Shown here piece by piece: positions 1-11,821 of a DNA stretch of 64,000 bases; position 1 is the stretch's first letter; each line of letters begins with the position of its first letter. The position numbers were made by a program, and so were the translations under genes. The notes below the pieces were generated by a model. It did not search any database. It saw only the letters and a list, made by a program, of their open reading frames with translations, and was not told where the DNA came from. Source of the stretch: Nymphalis io (taxonomy: Eukaryota > Arthropoda > Insecta > Lepidoptera > Nymphalidae). The DNA lies in NCBI RefSeq assembly GCF_905147045.1, contig NC_065897.1, positions 10,245,001 through 10,309,000 of the forward strand, written 5' to 3'.

Positions 1-1388
1 AGACTCAAGGCTGGCAAACCAAATACCTAATAGTATCACAAACTGTCAATGGGGCGCCCATCATGTTATGTCCCAAGTGCCTACAAATATTGTGTATTTC
101 TCACTCTAACTCGCCGCTCTATGATAATAAGGTGAATGATCGCCACCGTTCATAGAGATTGGCATTGTTGCGAAGACCTACCCAGTAGTGTGTGTGGCAA
201 TGCAAATATTTTTAATTTTATTTAAAAAAACTATTCGAACGAATTGAAGTACGTTGATTGTATAATGCCATAAAGCCAACAAATTTCCAAAGTGCCAACA
301 AACAACTAATGAGTTATCTGATGAATGATGCGTGAACGCATAGAATATGAACAAAAGCAATTACTTTATTTCATATATATGATAAGCGTTTAGAAAACGT
401 ACGAGGTATGATTTTTATTTTGTCATGTAGTATTCGTAAAACACAGGAGAGGAATATTACCTACTATGATTATAATGATTTTCTTAAATATTTTACTTAT
501 ATATACTGCATAAGCAGACAGATACAATTTTAATAGACAACTTTCGACATCATAGACAGAACTACATTTTAAATTCATTGACAAGTAGTAAGCTTATTAA
601 TTTTATTATACGTTATATTAATAAATAACTGAGAAGTATGCTTAGTATAGAGAAAACATATTTTATTTCATATAGATTGAATAAATTTTTTAAATGAGTT
701 CGTATTTAAAAACATCACTTATGTAAAAGTTTGATCGAGAGAGTTCATCAAACTATAGCATATGTAAATATTAAAAAAAATCAACGAACTTAGTTTCACC
801 ATAACTGTTTTGCGCAATTTTACACTATCATTATAGGAGTGGGTGTAATGTAGGTCAAAACTAATCGATTACAAATTACCTATGTCTACGTACAAAGTTC
901 ACAAAGTACTCATCATTCCAGCTGAATTATGTATATATGTTGTTTTTATTTAATATTATTTTTCGAAACGAAATAATTTGTAATTTTCCGCATTGTTATT
1001 CTTAGTATTTATGTCATGAAGATCAAAGTACAAAGTATCTTTACACCGCGTTTGCATTAATAAAAAAATATCTTTTTTGCACATTGTGTCGTTGGTAACA
1101 TAATAGAATGGGTACATTTTATTCTTGATTATTATATAAATATACAATAATAATTATATTTCTTTATATAATTCATTGAAGACTTTACTAATATATATAA
1201 TTCAAAATTATAAACAGCTAACGTACTAATCACTACCGCGTGGAAAAAGTGGCCAAAATGCTGGCAGAAAATCAATTATTTTAATACTCAGTCTTTTTAT
1301 GTTTAAAAAAAAAAACTTACACTATTATATTATATTAAAATTAACTACTTTACAAAACAAAATATTTAGTGAAATATTATCTAGACTA
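1..1388. other. AT-rich stretch without a recognised gene
   Basis: No reading frame here looks like a known protein. About 130-180 weakly resembles the minus-strand form of the dispersed repeat seen complete at 41151-41447 (a ccaccgttcatagagattgg-like core). The stretch lies upstream of the first visible ABCG exon, so it is either that gene's upstream intron or its 5' flank. I could not find the missing N-terminal ABCG exon in it. Confidence 0.5.
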
Positions 1389-1936
1389 TTAAGCATCCAC
1401 GAGTGTGGTGCGCCTACGGACACGGCATGCCACACTCTGATGGAGTGTGCTGCTTGGGGGCCTCAGCACCTTTCCCTGACGACTTTAATCAGCGGAGACC
1501 TTTCACTGCCGAGCGTGATAAATGCTATGCTTGGTAGCGAGAGGTGCTGGATAAAGATGGTCTCTTTCTGCGAAAATGTCATGTCGCAGAAGGAGGCCGC
1601 GGAGCGGGAGCGCGAGGAGAGTGCCTCCGCTGACACGCTTCGCCGAAGAAGACCGGGGAGAAGACGTCGGCGCTATGCGCATCTTCTCCTCCCGCCGTGA
1701 GTGTCGCCGGGGCTAGGGGGTCTTTGTACCCAGAGAACCCCCTAGGATTTGGAGGCCCGCAGAAGCAGGCTAACCGTCGGGACGGCACGGTAGTTTGCGC
1801 AAGCGACCCATGACGTCCCCCGACAAGATGGAGTGGGTACCGCTGGTTTTTTAGTGGGTATTCCGGCGCCTTCAGCGCCAGCGAGTCCCACATCCCCCCC
1901 CCCCCCCACCTAATGCGGGAGGAAAAGCACAAATAT
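1389..1936 (+). mobile_element. 3' end of an R1-clade non-LTR retrotransposon
   Basis: This GC-rich island in AT-rich DNA reads in one frame to a stop near 1700. The frame holds CGAPTDTACHTLMEC, the C-terminal CCHC-type finger (C, D-A-H-T-L, C) that ends the second ORF of R1-clade LINEs in Lepidoptera, followed by an Arg/Glu-rich tail. A GC-rich 3' UTR follows, including a run of about 14 C near 1896. A related 3' end lies on the minus strand at 33735-34045, and both share the 'ggcccgca...ccgtcgggacg' stretch of the 3' UTR. Only the last part of the element is present, consistent with 5' truncation. Clade assignment is from family knowledge. Confidence 0.72.
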
Positions 1937-2389
1937 GTTTTTCCAGCGAGAAAAAAAAAAGACTGTTAACAATCTCTAAATATATTTTTTTCGTTCAAAT
2001 TAAACAAAGGTGAAAACCATCATACAATACATTGTGATAATGATTCGGATAAAAACCTACGAATATTACTATTAGTTCAATTGTAAAGTGAGCTATTGCC
2101 ACCTAACCATTTACAAGCCATATTACAATTGCAATCAAAGTAGTGTAATAATAGGAACAATAAAAATAATGAAAGCGTTCGTGTTTTGCGTCAACAAGCG
2201 GCTCAAACGGTTAATACAATAAATAAATAAAATAAGAAATATACGTGTAATAAAAGCCAACTGACCTCATTTTCAAATAGAAGAAATACTACGAAATTAT
2301 TAGGTAGGTATCTAAATTCTGCGGAACACGATATCCGCGAGTAGGTACAATGGAGTGCAGTAGTAATATAGCTATAAATATTTATTATT

Positions 2390-2510
2390 ATAAGCAGTGG
2401 CCAGTAGATATCGTTCTCATCTCTTGACGCGAAGATTTGAAGCGTATTCCACCAAACTGCCTTAATCCGGGTTGGTAGAATACGCTTCACATGTGTCATT
2501 ACCTTTTCAC
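2390..2510 (-). repeat. Degenerate tRNA-derived SINE fragment
   Basis: The stretch 'ccgggttggtagaatac' and the neighbouring '...aagcgtattccaccaaactgc' match the middle of the SINE that is complete at 48166-48480, in the same orientation. It is shortened and diverged, so it is an old copy. Confidence 0.5.
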
Positions 2511-2720
2511 ACACAGTATTCTCAATACTACATTTTTTTTTTTTGCTTAAAATAAAGAGGAAATTTAAAACATTATTATTAAGTGCACCTCTTACTCAAA
2601 GTCGCTAAAATGAAACGATTGCAAAACATATTTATTTTAATATCAATACATAATTAGATTAATCAACCAATTTGAGAACGAATATCATTTTAATAATATG
2701 AATTTATCTTTTTATTACAG

Positions 2721-2891
2721 GAACCAAACAAATTCTTCATGGAGTCAACGGACGGCTTCGTCCAAAACAATTAATTGCTATTATGGGTCCATCAGGCGCT
2801 GGCAAGTCGACATTATTGGATGTACTATCCGGCTACAGAACTACAGGTGTCGGAGGAGCTATATTTATTAATGGACGTGGAAGAATTATGA
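2721..2891 (+). CDS. ABCG exon a: Walker A
   Basis: The acceptor is tttattacag and the donor gtaagt. The exon enters needing two bases and leaves with one base of a codon. It encodes TKQILHGVNGRLRP and then the Walker A loop MGPSGAGKST, which binds ATP phosphates, followed by LLDVLSGYRTTG. This is the first exon I can find; the frame at its start is open to an upstream exon. Confidence 0.93.
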
Positions 2892-5800
2892 GTAAGTATA
2901 TAGAAATATTAGTAATCTTAAAAAAAAAACATATTAAAAACATCCCAATAAAAACAAAAAAGTAAAACTTTATTATGTCATAAATTATAATTCTGATAAA
3001 TGAACTTATTAAAAAATTATATTATATTCCTAACATTATTTATTCATTCATTAGACCATACCAATCGAAGAAGAAGTAACTATAAACAATCTTTATAATC
3101 ATTTACATATTTCACGCTACTTGCTAATACAAACAGTTCACGTTTAAAGTAATATATTTATTTACAACACAAGTGAATTCACTTAACTACTTATATCCAC
3201 TTTAATTTTACTTACATAGTTGCGACATCGATTTCCCAACAAACAAAATGCTATTTTTCATGAATCCACAATGAATGGCATAGATTATTCAAGATCTCGA
3301 AAAATTATATTAATGTTATGTCAGTTCAATGTCAAATTTATTTATTTATCATTACTCCTCAGATTGAAATTAACTATAAGTAAATTATGTAATAATAATA
3401 ATATATAACATATTATTATATGTTGTGTATGTTCAGACTTTAGCTTAAACCAAATTCATCGAACAGGAACATACACTGGTTTGTAATGTTAAGATAATTA
3501 AATGAATTTATTTACTATTTTTATTTAAAAAAATTACAGAAAAATTTAAGAAAATGTCCTGTTACATCCAACAAGACGACAGACTGCAGGGTCTCCTCAC
3601 CGTGGGTGAGAATATGACCATTGCAGCCGATCTGAAACTACCTACAAAAATGGACAAATATGAAAAAGGGGAAGTGGTAAATATGACAACATTATTTATT
3701 ACTTCTAACTATTACAACTAGATAGACACAAGGGTCATAAGATCCTAGTTCCTAGGTTTGGTATTTGTCGTATGGGATGTTTCATATTTCTTACAGTGCC
3801 TTTGTATATAGGCGGTGGTGACCACTTACCAGAAAGAAACCAGTCCATTTGGCGGTTTAACCATCTATATATAATAAAATAAAAAAACGTTACAGTTCAA
3901 CTGATAATAAAACAAACAGATCAAAATGAAAATGTTGAAATTTTTATCACCTTTATTTTATTTTCAAACTTATGTTTAAATTATTTGTATTATTTTTATA
4001 AATTCTTAAAAGACTAAAATAATTTATTTTTTGATTGAATACTTTTAAAATAGTCAATATATTAACAATGTTAATTAAACACACCAGTAACAGAAATGTC
4101 CCACTGCTCCAATAAAACATTCTCGCCTCTCAAGAAGAAGGTTCGGAGCTTTGTCCACCATGCTGCTACAATGCGGGTTGGTGAATTCACATGTGGCTGT
4201 CATCCGATATAAGCAGAATTCCTCAATAAGTTTTCTTTTACCGCCGAGCACGAGATGGCTTATAAATATAAAATGCGCAAATTTGAACTTGGTTAAGATT
4301 ATTCATACGCCGAAGTAAAACAAATTAACATTTTTCGTTATTCTTGACATTTTTACGTGATTTAAATAATCAAATTTAAAAAATCAATAAAAAGCAAATT
4401 CATTATGTCTAACAATTTTCATTATATTAAACTAAACTAAATATTTTATTTTCAAATAATAACAATATCCTGGGACATTTTTCACACACGGCCATCTGAC
4501 CTCAAATTAAGCAGAGCTTGTGCTATGGAAACCAGACAACTGATATACTACTTTTCTTTTGTAAATACATACTTGTAAATATCTATATTTACACCCAGAC
4601 TCAGGACAAACAATCATGTTCAAACACATAAATGTCTGTCCTAGGTGGGAATCAAACCCAGAACCTTCGACGTAAAAGGCATCTACCAACCACGCAAACC
4701 GGCTCGTCAAATAACTATACCACTGTATTAAGTTTAACAAGCATTGAAGATGTAATGTTTCTTATGAGCTGATGTAATGTTTAAACGATTTGCTTCCTCG
4801 TTTCTGATACGCACCGCTAAGGTCTGGAATACCATTTTCCCCACTACCTACATATATGGGTACCTTCAAGTCTAAAGTGAATAGGCATCTTTTAGGCAAG
4901 CGCGCTCCATCTTAGACTGTATCATCACTTTCCATCAGGTGTGATAACAGTCAAGTGCTAGTCTATATATTTAAAAAAAAGCCTTGTTTAATATGCTAGC
5001 TAAATATTCGTTGGTCCATTACATATCCAATGACTTTGACGCAGTCAGCAGTATTATAACATATTATATAATATATAACCCGTAATGCTCGGTTTGATAG
5101 ATAGTTTATCTGTCTAATGTAAGTAATAATCACCTTTCATTTTATTTAAAATTATATAAATTAAGAGTAGACAATTGCGAGGTTTGGTTTTTTATACTTT
5201 TGGTAATAATTTCAGATCGAAGATATCCTGACAAACTTGGGTCTATATGAGCATATGAACACACGCGGAGCGCAACTGTCTGGAGGGCAACGAAAACGAC
5301 TCTCTATTGCTTTGGAGCTTATCAACAATCCTCTCGTTATGTTCCTTGATGAACCAACAACGTAAGTCGTTTTGTTACTTTAAAGTCTCGCATATAACCT
5401 GATAAAAAGAGATCACCAATTTTGAACCGGGCAAAGATCGCACCATCAGTGTGTTTACATACCACGAAATATTAATTTGGCTAATGCCTTCAATTACAAT
5501 GGCATAGTCACATTTAGAATCGAAATGCACTGCTATTTTTTGACTTAGAAGGATTTACATGAAGTGATGAAGCCTATAGTCTAAGCTTACATTCAGAAAC
5601 AGTGCCATATATGACGCAAAACGAGAAGTAAAAAAAAATACTAATTACAAACAAATAGTAACAAAGTACAAGGAGCCGGTTCATATCGATAGTGTGTATA
5701 ATCAGAAGCGGTAGTAATTATACCTTTAAATCATAAAATAAAATTAAAAATTACTTGTAGAGCCTACGTGATAAAATATTTTTGGATGTATGAATGTATT

Positions 5801-8800
5801 TTTTTCCAAATATTGGTTAAATTTTTTTGTTTCGTGAAATCTGCTGATTCCAAATAATCCAAACTTTTTATTTTCGTGGGTGAAACTACGCTTGGTTATG
5901 TACAAAATACCAAAAGTATTACGCTATTAATGAATTGTTTTCTTTTACAGAGGCTTGGATAGTTCATCATGTAGCCAAGTAGTCCAACTCTGCCAAAGCC
6001 TCGCTCACCAGGGTCGAACAATCGTGTGCACGGTCCATCAACCGTCTGCCACATTGTTTGCTCTTTTCGACCAAGTATATGTGCTATCAGCTGGAAACTG
6101 CTTATACCAAGGCACTACGACGAACCTTGTCCCATATCTAGAAGAAGCTGGTATTCCTTGTCCGATTTATCATAATCCAGCCGATTACAGTAAGTATTTT
6201 TGCCTTAATGTAAATAATTACATGTAATAATAATAATAAGGATAGCCTAACAAACTAATATTATAATGCGATAGTATGTTTGTTTCTTACGCTTTCGCGT
6301 CTTAACACTCAACCGATCGTCATTAGTGCACATACGTCTGTCATCGGTATAGAAAAGGACGAAGGTGACCTCCTCTCCCTGACACATGTGTAAAAGTAGA
6401 TTTTAATAAATTAAAAAGAATTGCTTCTTTTACTGCTATTCTCTACCGCAGAATAAACAAGTTGAGTATTTTTTATGAATCACTTACTTTCGATGTCGAA
6501 GACGAAAGAAATAACAATATGAATAAATATTTCAAAATTGTTTTATGTTTAAAAAATGTACAAGTTTAATAACAATAATTAAATTGTTTTTCTTGTTTCC
6601 TCAGTAATCGAATTGGCATGTGGTGAATACGGTGAAGACAAAATACCGGTCTTGACCACAAAGGCTGAAAATGGTAAAGCACTACAATGGTTTAACGATC
6701 CAGAGACTATACCTACAATGGAGTTGCTTAGGAAACAGTATCCTTTAAGTGTAATGAGGAACCAATACACTTCCACAGGGGAAGAGGAAACGCCACAATC
6801 CAATCAGAGATCAGTGCTCATAAAGCGAGGATTCCTTAAAGCAAAACGTGATCCGGTAAGAAAAATGAGAACTACTACCCATAATCTGTAATCTATATTT
6901 TATAGTATAATACATAATGTGGACGGCAAATTATCATTAGATAATTTTGAATTTGCCTTTAATGACAATATTTTCAACTTTTTTAGTTATAAATGTTTCC
7001 TTAGCAAAATTCTGAATTTGCTCCATTTATGTAACAAACACCCATTCTTTAAAAACAGCGTATAATTCAATCATATATTATATGACGATAAGTCGTGATT
7101 TATATTGACTTTGTATTTTTCAGACGATGACACATCTCAGGCTGATGGTGAACGTAGTTGTAGGTATTATGCTGGGAGCTCTCTTTATCAACGCTGGAAA
7201 TGAAGGGTCCCGTGTATTGGAGAATTACAATCTTTTATTCGCAATTCTCATGCACCATATGATGTCGCCTATGATGCTGACTATTCTCACATGTGAGCAA
7301 ATTTTATATTGCAAAAATTTAAATTGAAGTAAAATAAAAGACGCTCGATAATTCAAGTTAAAGCTTAGATCCACTACTTATTTATTTTCCCAATACATCA
7401 TATTGTACGGGTAAGAAAACCCCAATAAAAAAATCCTTCACATTTACTTTTAACATTTTATTCTCTTCTACACGTAACTTGTTAAATAATTTAATACTAA
7501 TTAATATTTTACAATTCTAATACAATTTTTATTGGAATTCCTGCTATCCCTAAAACAATGACAACCATCAAGCGAATTAATATTTCCGTGTTTTGTTTCT
7601 TTTTTATATATCGCGTAGTTTTTTTCGCTCAATAATTTCCAGCTAGTGTTAATTTAGTTAAAAATATTATTATTTTCTAAAAATCTCAAAATAATTATTA
7701 AAAATCAGTAAAACCGTATTACGTACTCGGTGAAGCTGTTTTCTTTAAGAAACTTGCATGCACGAAAATTATGTTTGTTAGGTGGAGATTTTGGGAGAAT
7801 TAACTCTAAATACTTCTTTTTAATTACTTTTTCTCAGCAGATGAACATTAACTTGTGATTAAGCTGATTATTGACTTAAGTGAAGAGAGCTTTTCAGTCG
7901 AAAACATTTATCTAAAATCAATCAGACCATTCTTATAACTTAAAAAATTATTCGTGAAATTTTGTTTAAAATAACTTATTATTAAGTTTTTATATTTCGT
8001 TAGTATAACATAATAAGAATGATTTTATTTTTCCAGTTCCATCAGAAATGTCGATATTATTAAAAGAACATTTCAATAGATGGTATTCTCTTGGTTCTTA
8101 CTACATTTCGATAACAATAGTGGATCTACCGATTTCGGTAAGTTAAAATTTTTGAATAGAAATATAAAAAAACTAAGTTAAAACAATTTAAAACCAAGTT
8201 GAATAACAAAGTGTATTTTTTTTTATTTAGTTGCATTGTCACATCTTAATGCATTCATTAAGATGTGACATTGAGAATAATGATGTGTCCAATACTACCT
8301 AAAAGTTCACTATGTCATGAAAATATAAATGCCTAACAAAGTTCTGTGCATTTTTAGTTTTCATGCATGAAAAAATTAAATTTCAGATAGTATCCTGTGC
8401 CATATTCAGTGTGATCGTTTACTTGATGTCGTCTCAGCCACTTGATATTGCGCGCTTCGCCATGTTCTTCGCTATTTCAGTTTATACTGTACTGGTAGCG
8501 CAGAGCTTCGGACTTATGGTCGGAGCGGTCTTCAATGTTGTTGTAAGAACATCTCTTATAATTTTGTATGGTATCCTTATAAATTGGCTTCGCCAGTTCT
8601 GAGACATATTTTATCAAAAGATGATCACGTTGGTTTGACCATTTTCGAATATATGTATACCTATATGAAAGCAAAGAATTTATATCAAAACGTGTTATTT
8701 ATTTTCTTTTATTATCCATCACAAAAAAAAAATATTGTAATGGAAGACGACTTCCAACGCCATAAAAACCTAACTGACCTAAGCTAGAAAGATTAGATTA

Positions 8801-10073
8801 TGATTTTTTTTTAATTTGTTAGCGACGCTAATTGTAACGTTCGCTAATGTTATAAACGTTAAGAACGTTATTAAACTAAAATATTATATAATTATACTTA
8901 AACTAAGAATTTGAATAAATTTATTTTTATTTTAGAATTGTACAATTACAAATCAATGAAGGTGTTTTACATATTTTCTCTTGAATATTGCAGATATGTG
9001 TGGATATTATGGTCTGATATATTCTAATTCCAATATATTCTAGAATACGTATGTATAAATATATTTTAAAGCGTAAATGAATTTTAATGTTAATTTATGG
9101 CTATTTCTACTTTTGATATCATGTTCGATTTAAAAATTAATTTTTCCACGGCAAACTTTGCAGGATATGTGGATGAACTTAATAGCTACACATATGTATG
9201 TTGCATGTTCCATATCCTGGCATGATAATATAAATTATACTGATTCTGATTAAATAAATATGTATTTTACAGAATGGAACATTCCTTGGACCAACATTGT
9301 CCGTGCCGATGATGATGTTCGCCGGCTTCGGTGTTACGTTACGAGACTTGCCACCTTATCTTGCCTGGGGTTCCTATGTCTCATATTTAAGATATGGCCT
9401 AGAGGGCTATATTGGTGCTATATATGGGTTGGATAGACCCACCTTGGAATGCAATGAAGCTAAATACTGCCACTACAGGTAAATTATTTCATTATTATTA
9501 AATTTATACAAGTTTGCAGGACTTTGTCAATGCCCGTTTACTATCGTCTCCTTCCTTATTTTATCCTTTCCTGTCCCTTTTATCTGAAATCATACTGGCT
9601 AACTCACCTTTCAAATCACAACAGATCTTATTGGCAGTGTTCAAAGAATTACTTTAATGATAGTAATTTTCTCAAGATCCTACCACCACTAAAATTATGA
9701 TATTGTCAAACCAGTTTTATCCAATGTGCAATAAACAGTACACTATTATTCTATAAGAAATCACATAGCGTAACTAACTTATAAAATATTGAGAACTTTT
9801 GATGCGTATATTAAATAAAACTGCATTAAAAAATAGATCAATATTGGCATTAAGAATTTGAAATTTTAGTTGATAGGAAGGATAAGCCAAGTTGTTTCAA
9901 GACTTAGTTTAATTTCAAATATCTTCCTCAGGTATCCTCGTACGTTCCTAAAGGAGATCGCAATGTCTCCAAATATGTTCTGGTGGGACATCCTCGCGCT
10001 CACCGTCACGCTGCTAGTTCTCAGAACTGCTGCATTTTTGCTGCTCAAATGGAAACTTAGTGCTGTCCGATGA
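2721..10073 (+). CDS. ABCG1/ABCG4-like half ABC transporter (10 exons, N-terminus missing)
   Basis: This is a reverse-order half transporter: an ATP-binding domain followed by six membrane spans. ABCG1/4 relatives work as dimers and export sterols or other lipids; the substrate here is unknown. Exons are 2721-2891, 3540-3676, 5216-5361, 5951-6189, 6605-6855, 7124-7292, 8037-8137, 8387-8542, 9273-9478 and 9932-10073. All introns are GT/AG and the phases join without a break, giving about 572 codons with no internal stop. Walker A, Q-loop, signature LSGGQRKRLSIALEL, Walker B VMFLDEPT, D-loop and H-loop are all present. Family members run about 620-680 residues, so roughly 50-100 N-terminal residues are encoded further upstream. 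It is intact as far as seen and convergent with the AIG1-like gene. Specific ABCG subfamily member not determined. Confidence 0.95.
3540..3676 (+). CDS. ABCG exon b: Q-loop
   Basis: It follows a ttacag acceptor and ends before gtaaat, in phase 0. It encodes KKMSCYIQQDDRLQGLLTV; the Q-loop glutamine of CYIQQDD couples the ATP site to the membrane domain. Confidence 0.92.
3726..3890 (+). repeat. Degenerate copy of the 290-bp dispersed repeat
   Basis: Segments such as 'cacaagggtcataagatc' and 'ggtggtgaccacttacca' match the repeat that is complete at 41151-41447. It is diverged and ends in an A-rich tail, so it is an old intronic insertion. Confidence 0.6.
4090..4270 (-). repeat. Old tRNA-derived SINE copy (minus)
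   Basis: The order 'cccactgctcc', 'gagaagaaggttcggagct'-like, 'ccaccatgctgct', 'gcgggttggtgaattcaca' and 'gccgagcacgagatg' follows the minus-strand SINE at 48166-48480. Many substitutions show that it is old. Intron b of ABCG. Confidence 0.65.
4488..4720 (-). repeat. Second tRNA-derived SINE family, minus strand
   Basis: At 4648-4715 the plus strand reads gtgggaatcaaacccagaac followed by a stretch ending in aaccggctcgtca. Read on the minus strand this is a tRNA-like head with a B box (GGTTTGATTCCCAC-like). Such heads are typical of lepidopteran SINEs. A body and an AT-rich tail extend left to about 4488. Confidence 0.6.
4745..4982 (+). mobile_element. 3' end of a CR1/Jockey-like LINE (decayed)
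   Basis: The sequence reads as the worn C-terminus of a LINE reverse-transcriptase ORF (an RTAKVWN motif, then a 'tttccatcaggtgtgataac' 3' UTR) and ends in ttaaaaaaaa. The motif R-T-A-x-x-W-N near the end of ORF2 recurs in other copies here (35464-35777, 43560-43915). The upstream part is missing. Confidence 0.6.
5216..5361 (+). CDS. ABCG exon c: signature and Walker B
   Basis: This phase-0 exon after an atttcag acceptor, with a gtaagt donor, holds the two most diagnostic motifs. The ABC signature is LSGGQRKRLSIALEL and the Walker B strand is VMFLDEPTT, whose D binds Mg and whose E activates water. The exon ends two bases into the codon that begins the D-loop. Confidence 0.95.
5951..6189 (+). 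CDS. ABCG exon d: D-loop and H-loop
   Basis: It starts after tcttttacag and ends before gtaagt. It completes the D-loop as TTGLDS and encodes the H-loop VCTVHQPSA (switch histidine). FDQVYVLSAGNCLYQG follows, as is usual for ABCG proteins. The D-loop is preceded by T where most relatives have S. Confidence 0.94.
6243..6375 (+). repeat. Dispersed repeat fragment
   Basis: The 'aatattataatgcgatagta...ttacgctttcgcgtcttaac...caaccgat' pattern is the reverse complement of the end of the sequence at 59325-59425. It looks like the edge of a common insect repeat whose class I cannot settle. Confidence 0.45.
6605..6855 (+). CDS. ABCG exon e: linker
   Basis: It follows tttcctcag and ends before gtaaga. 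It encodes VIELACGEYG-like residues (IELACGEYGEDK), a poorly conserved linker, and then LIKRGFLKAKRDP just before the first membrane span. The linker is the usual variable part between nucleotide-binding and membrane domains. Confidence 0.92.
7124..7292 (+). CDS. ABCG exon f: membrane spans 1-2
   Basis: It follows tatttttcag; the donor is gtgagc. It encodes THLRLMVNVVVGIMLGALFI (span 1) and, after an AGNEGSRVLENYN loop, a second hydrophobic segment with HHMMSPMMLTIL. It ends one base into the next codon. Confidence 0.93.
8037..8137 (+). CDS. ABCG exon g: span 3 region
   Basis: A short 101-base exon after tttttccag with a gtaagt donor. It completes the codon left by exon f and encodes FPSEMSILLKEHFNRWYSLG and then a hydrophobic segment ending in DLPIS. 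These correspond to the conserved E-x-x-x-x-x-R-E-x-x-x-x-x-Y region of ABCG transporters. Confidence 0.92.
8237..8270. repeat. Perfect 15-bp hairpin in an ABCG intron
   Basis: The arm tgtcacatcttaatg (8237-8251) is followed by a 4-base loop and its exact reverse complement (8256-8270). It lies 117 bases before exon h. Function unknown; it may be the relic of a small inverted-repeat element. Confidence 0.6.
8387..8542 (+). CDS. ABCG exon h: spans 3-4
   Basis: A phase-0 exon after aaatttcag with a gtaaga donor. It encodes VSCAIFSVIVYLMSS (hydrophobic), an RFAMFFAISVYTVLVAQSFG span and VGAVFNVV. This matches the conserved Q-S-x-G element of ABCG proteins. Confidence 0.92.
9273..9478 (+). CDS. 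ABCG exon i: span 5 and external loop
   Basis: It follows tattttacag; the donor is gtaaat. It encodes NGTFLGPTLSVPMMMFAGFG (span 5) and then the start of the extracellular loop, with a YLRYGLEGYIGAIYG motif and two cysteines (residues C-N-E and Y-C-H) that could form the usual loop disulphide. It leaves two bases of a codon. Confidence 0.93.
9932..10073 (+). CDS. ABCG exon j: span 6 and stop
   Basis: It starts after atcttcctcag, completes an Arg codon, and encodes FWWDILALTVTLLVLRTAAF (span 6). The cytoplasmic end KWKLSAVR and a TGA at 10071-10073 follow. Short basic C-termini like this are normal for the family. Confidence 0.94.
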
Positions 10074-10634
10074 TAATCATCAGCATTTCTTGCTTATAAT
10101 TTATTTAATTACATCCATGTAGAAAATGTTTTAGTAGTGTATGTATTTGTGTCGGATTTTACTGCTCAATTTATTTATTTTTATTATTAGTAAACTTAAC
10201 TAATCACCAGTTTCCGAATTGATGACTAAATCAGATTAACATTTCAATACTAAAAAACTGAACGCTCATTGGTATTCTATTCCGGCAACGGTTGCTAACG
10301 ACCAATTACCGTTCAGATAAAAAAATTGGTTAATTTGACTTTCAGAAACTGAAGGTAAGTGTGATTAGGTGTATCGTTATAATTAAAAAAAATAAATTAT
10401 CATGAAAAAATATATAGATAATTTTAATAATACTTAAAAATTACGAATATGTATTGTAGTTACATTAACCCATTCAAAATTTTCTGATAGACTATTTTGA
10501 GTACTTAGATTTTATCTTGCGTTACTTTAGATTAAAATTAAGTACTGAAGGTTTAAGTTACTGTTGACGTACTTACATAAAAAACCACAGTCTCATAAAA
10601 ACTACAATATCTTTTATGAATAATAATAATCAAA

Positions 10635-10636
<2 letters not shown>

Positions 10637-10678
<42 letters not shown>
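10637..10678. repeat. (TA)n microsatellite
   Basis: About 21 perfect TA units. Likely length-variable. Confidence 0.95.
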
Positions 10679-10680
<2 letters not shown>

Positions 10681-11226
10681 TTGTCAATTTGTCATTTTTT
10701 TTTTAAATGCCAATAATAATTGTGCCGTAAAATTATATCACATTATTAACGTTTATGAATACAATATTTTTTTAGCAATTTTAATTCTGAAATGAAATGA
10801 GATTATTATTTTATAATTTTGGTAAATACTTATTACAATCTTATTGACAATCACATTTTTATAGAACCAACATTTTATATATGTTTTTAGTGTATTCAGT
10901 AGTACAAATAAATATGGTAGAAAATTAGAATTGTAAATTGTAGTAATAGAAATCTTAACTGACAAGAATTTTAAGCGGTTCTTTCTTTAAAATATATTAT
11001 AATTAAGATACAGAGAAAATCGCTATGCCATGAGCTCTGTGATATACCGCTTTATATCGTCAAATATATAACGTTTATATTTGTTCAGAATAATTTAATA
11101 TAAAAACTTAATCTACATTTTTTTAATAACACGAACATGTGCTTATATTTTATACTAGAACTGTTTATCAGTAATTACATTGTTTTGTTAAAGTTGTGGA
11201 ATTTATAGGAAGTTGATGTTGTATTC

Positions 11227-11269
11227 ATTATTTGTTTAAAAATATTTACAATATTTTTAAACAAATAAT
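11227..11269. repeat. Perfect 20-bp AT-rich hairpin
   Basis: The arm at 11227-11246 (core ttatttgtttaaaaatatt) is matched exactly by its reverse complement at 11250-11269, with a 3-base loop. It is made almost entirely of A and T, so it could be chance expansion or a cruciform-forming site. It sits in the spacer between the convergent genes. Confidence 0.7.
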
Positions 11270-11821
11270 TTATCTTAATTTGTCGGATGGAATGTTATTA
11301 GAATTAAACTTGCATGTGGAATTATTTTAACTATTTTACAGTCGCAAAGCATCATGTTATATATATTGCAAGGTTTTCCAGATAATATTAGAAATGTGGT
11401 GGCTGAAGAACTCATTATAAAAATAGTTAAAATAAGAAACAGAATTTGTTTTCATGTTTAATTACGTTTTTAATTACGTCTATACGTAACATGTAATTTT
11501 TAACATGAAAATAAAGCAAAACGAATGTATATTCTTGCAAACTGATTACCTACATACTTATTTTGTCATTGTCAATGATATTTGAATTTTCTACTTCCAT
11601 TATTTTTGTCCTTGTATATTGCTGCATTATTCGATGCTACAACAGTTCACAGGCATTATTAAATTATATTATTTTATCATATTTTGGAGTCATATTTTTA
11701 AAGATAGTTAGTGATCTTTCTATTTTGTTAATTATAAGGTTAACATATAAGGACTTTGGTGTAGCATTAAAAATGTATATTATGTTCTAATTTCACCACG
11801 CAAATTTGCTCCAGATTGACT

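Noticed and set aside
4507..4740. 77-codon minus frame
   Set aside because: It coincides with a tRNA-derived SINE and LINE edge.
11563..11790. 75-codon hydrophobic frame
   Set aside because: Composition is what AT-rich DNA yields by chance; no splice sites, motifs or similarity.
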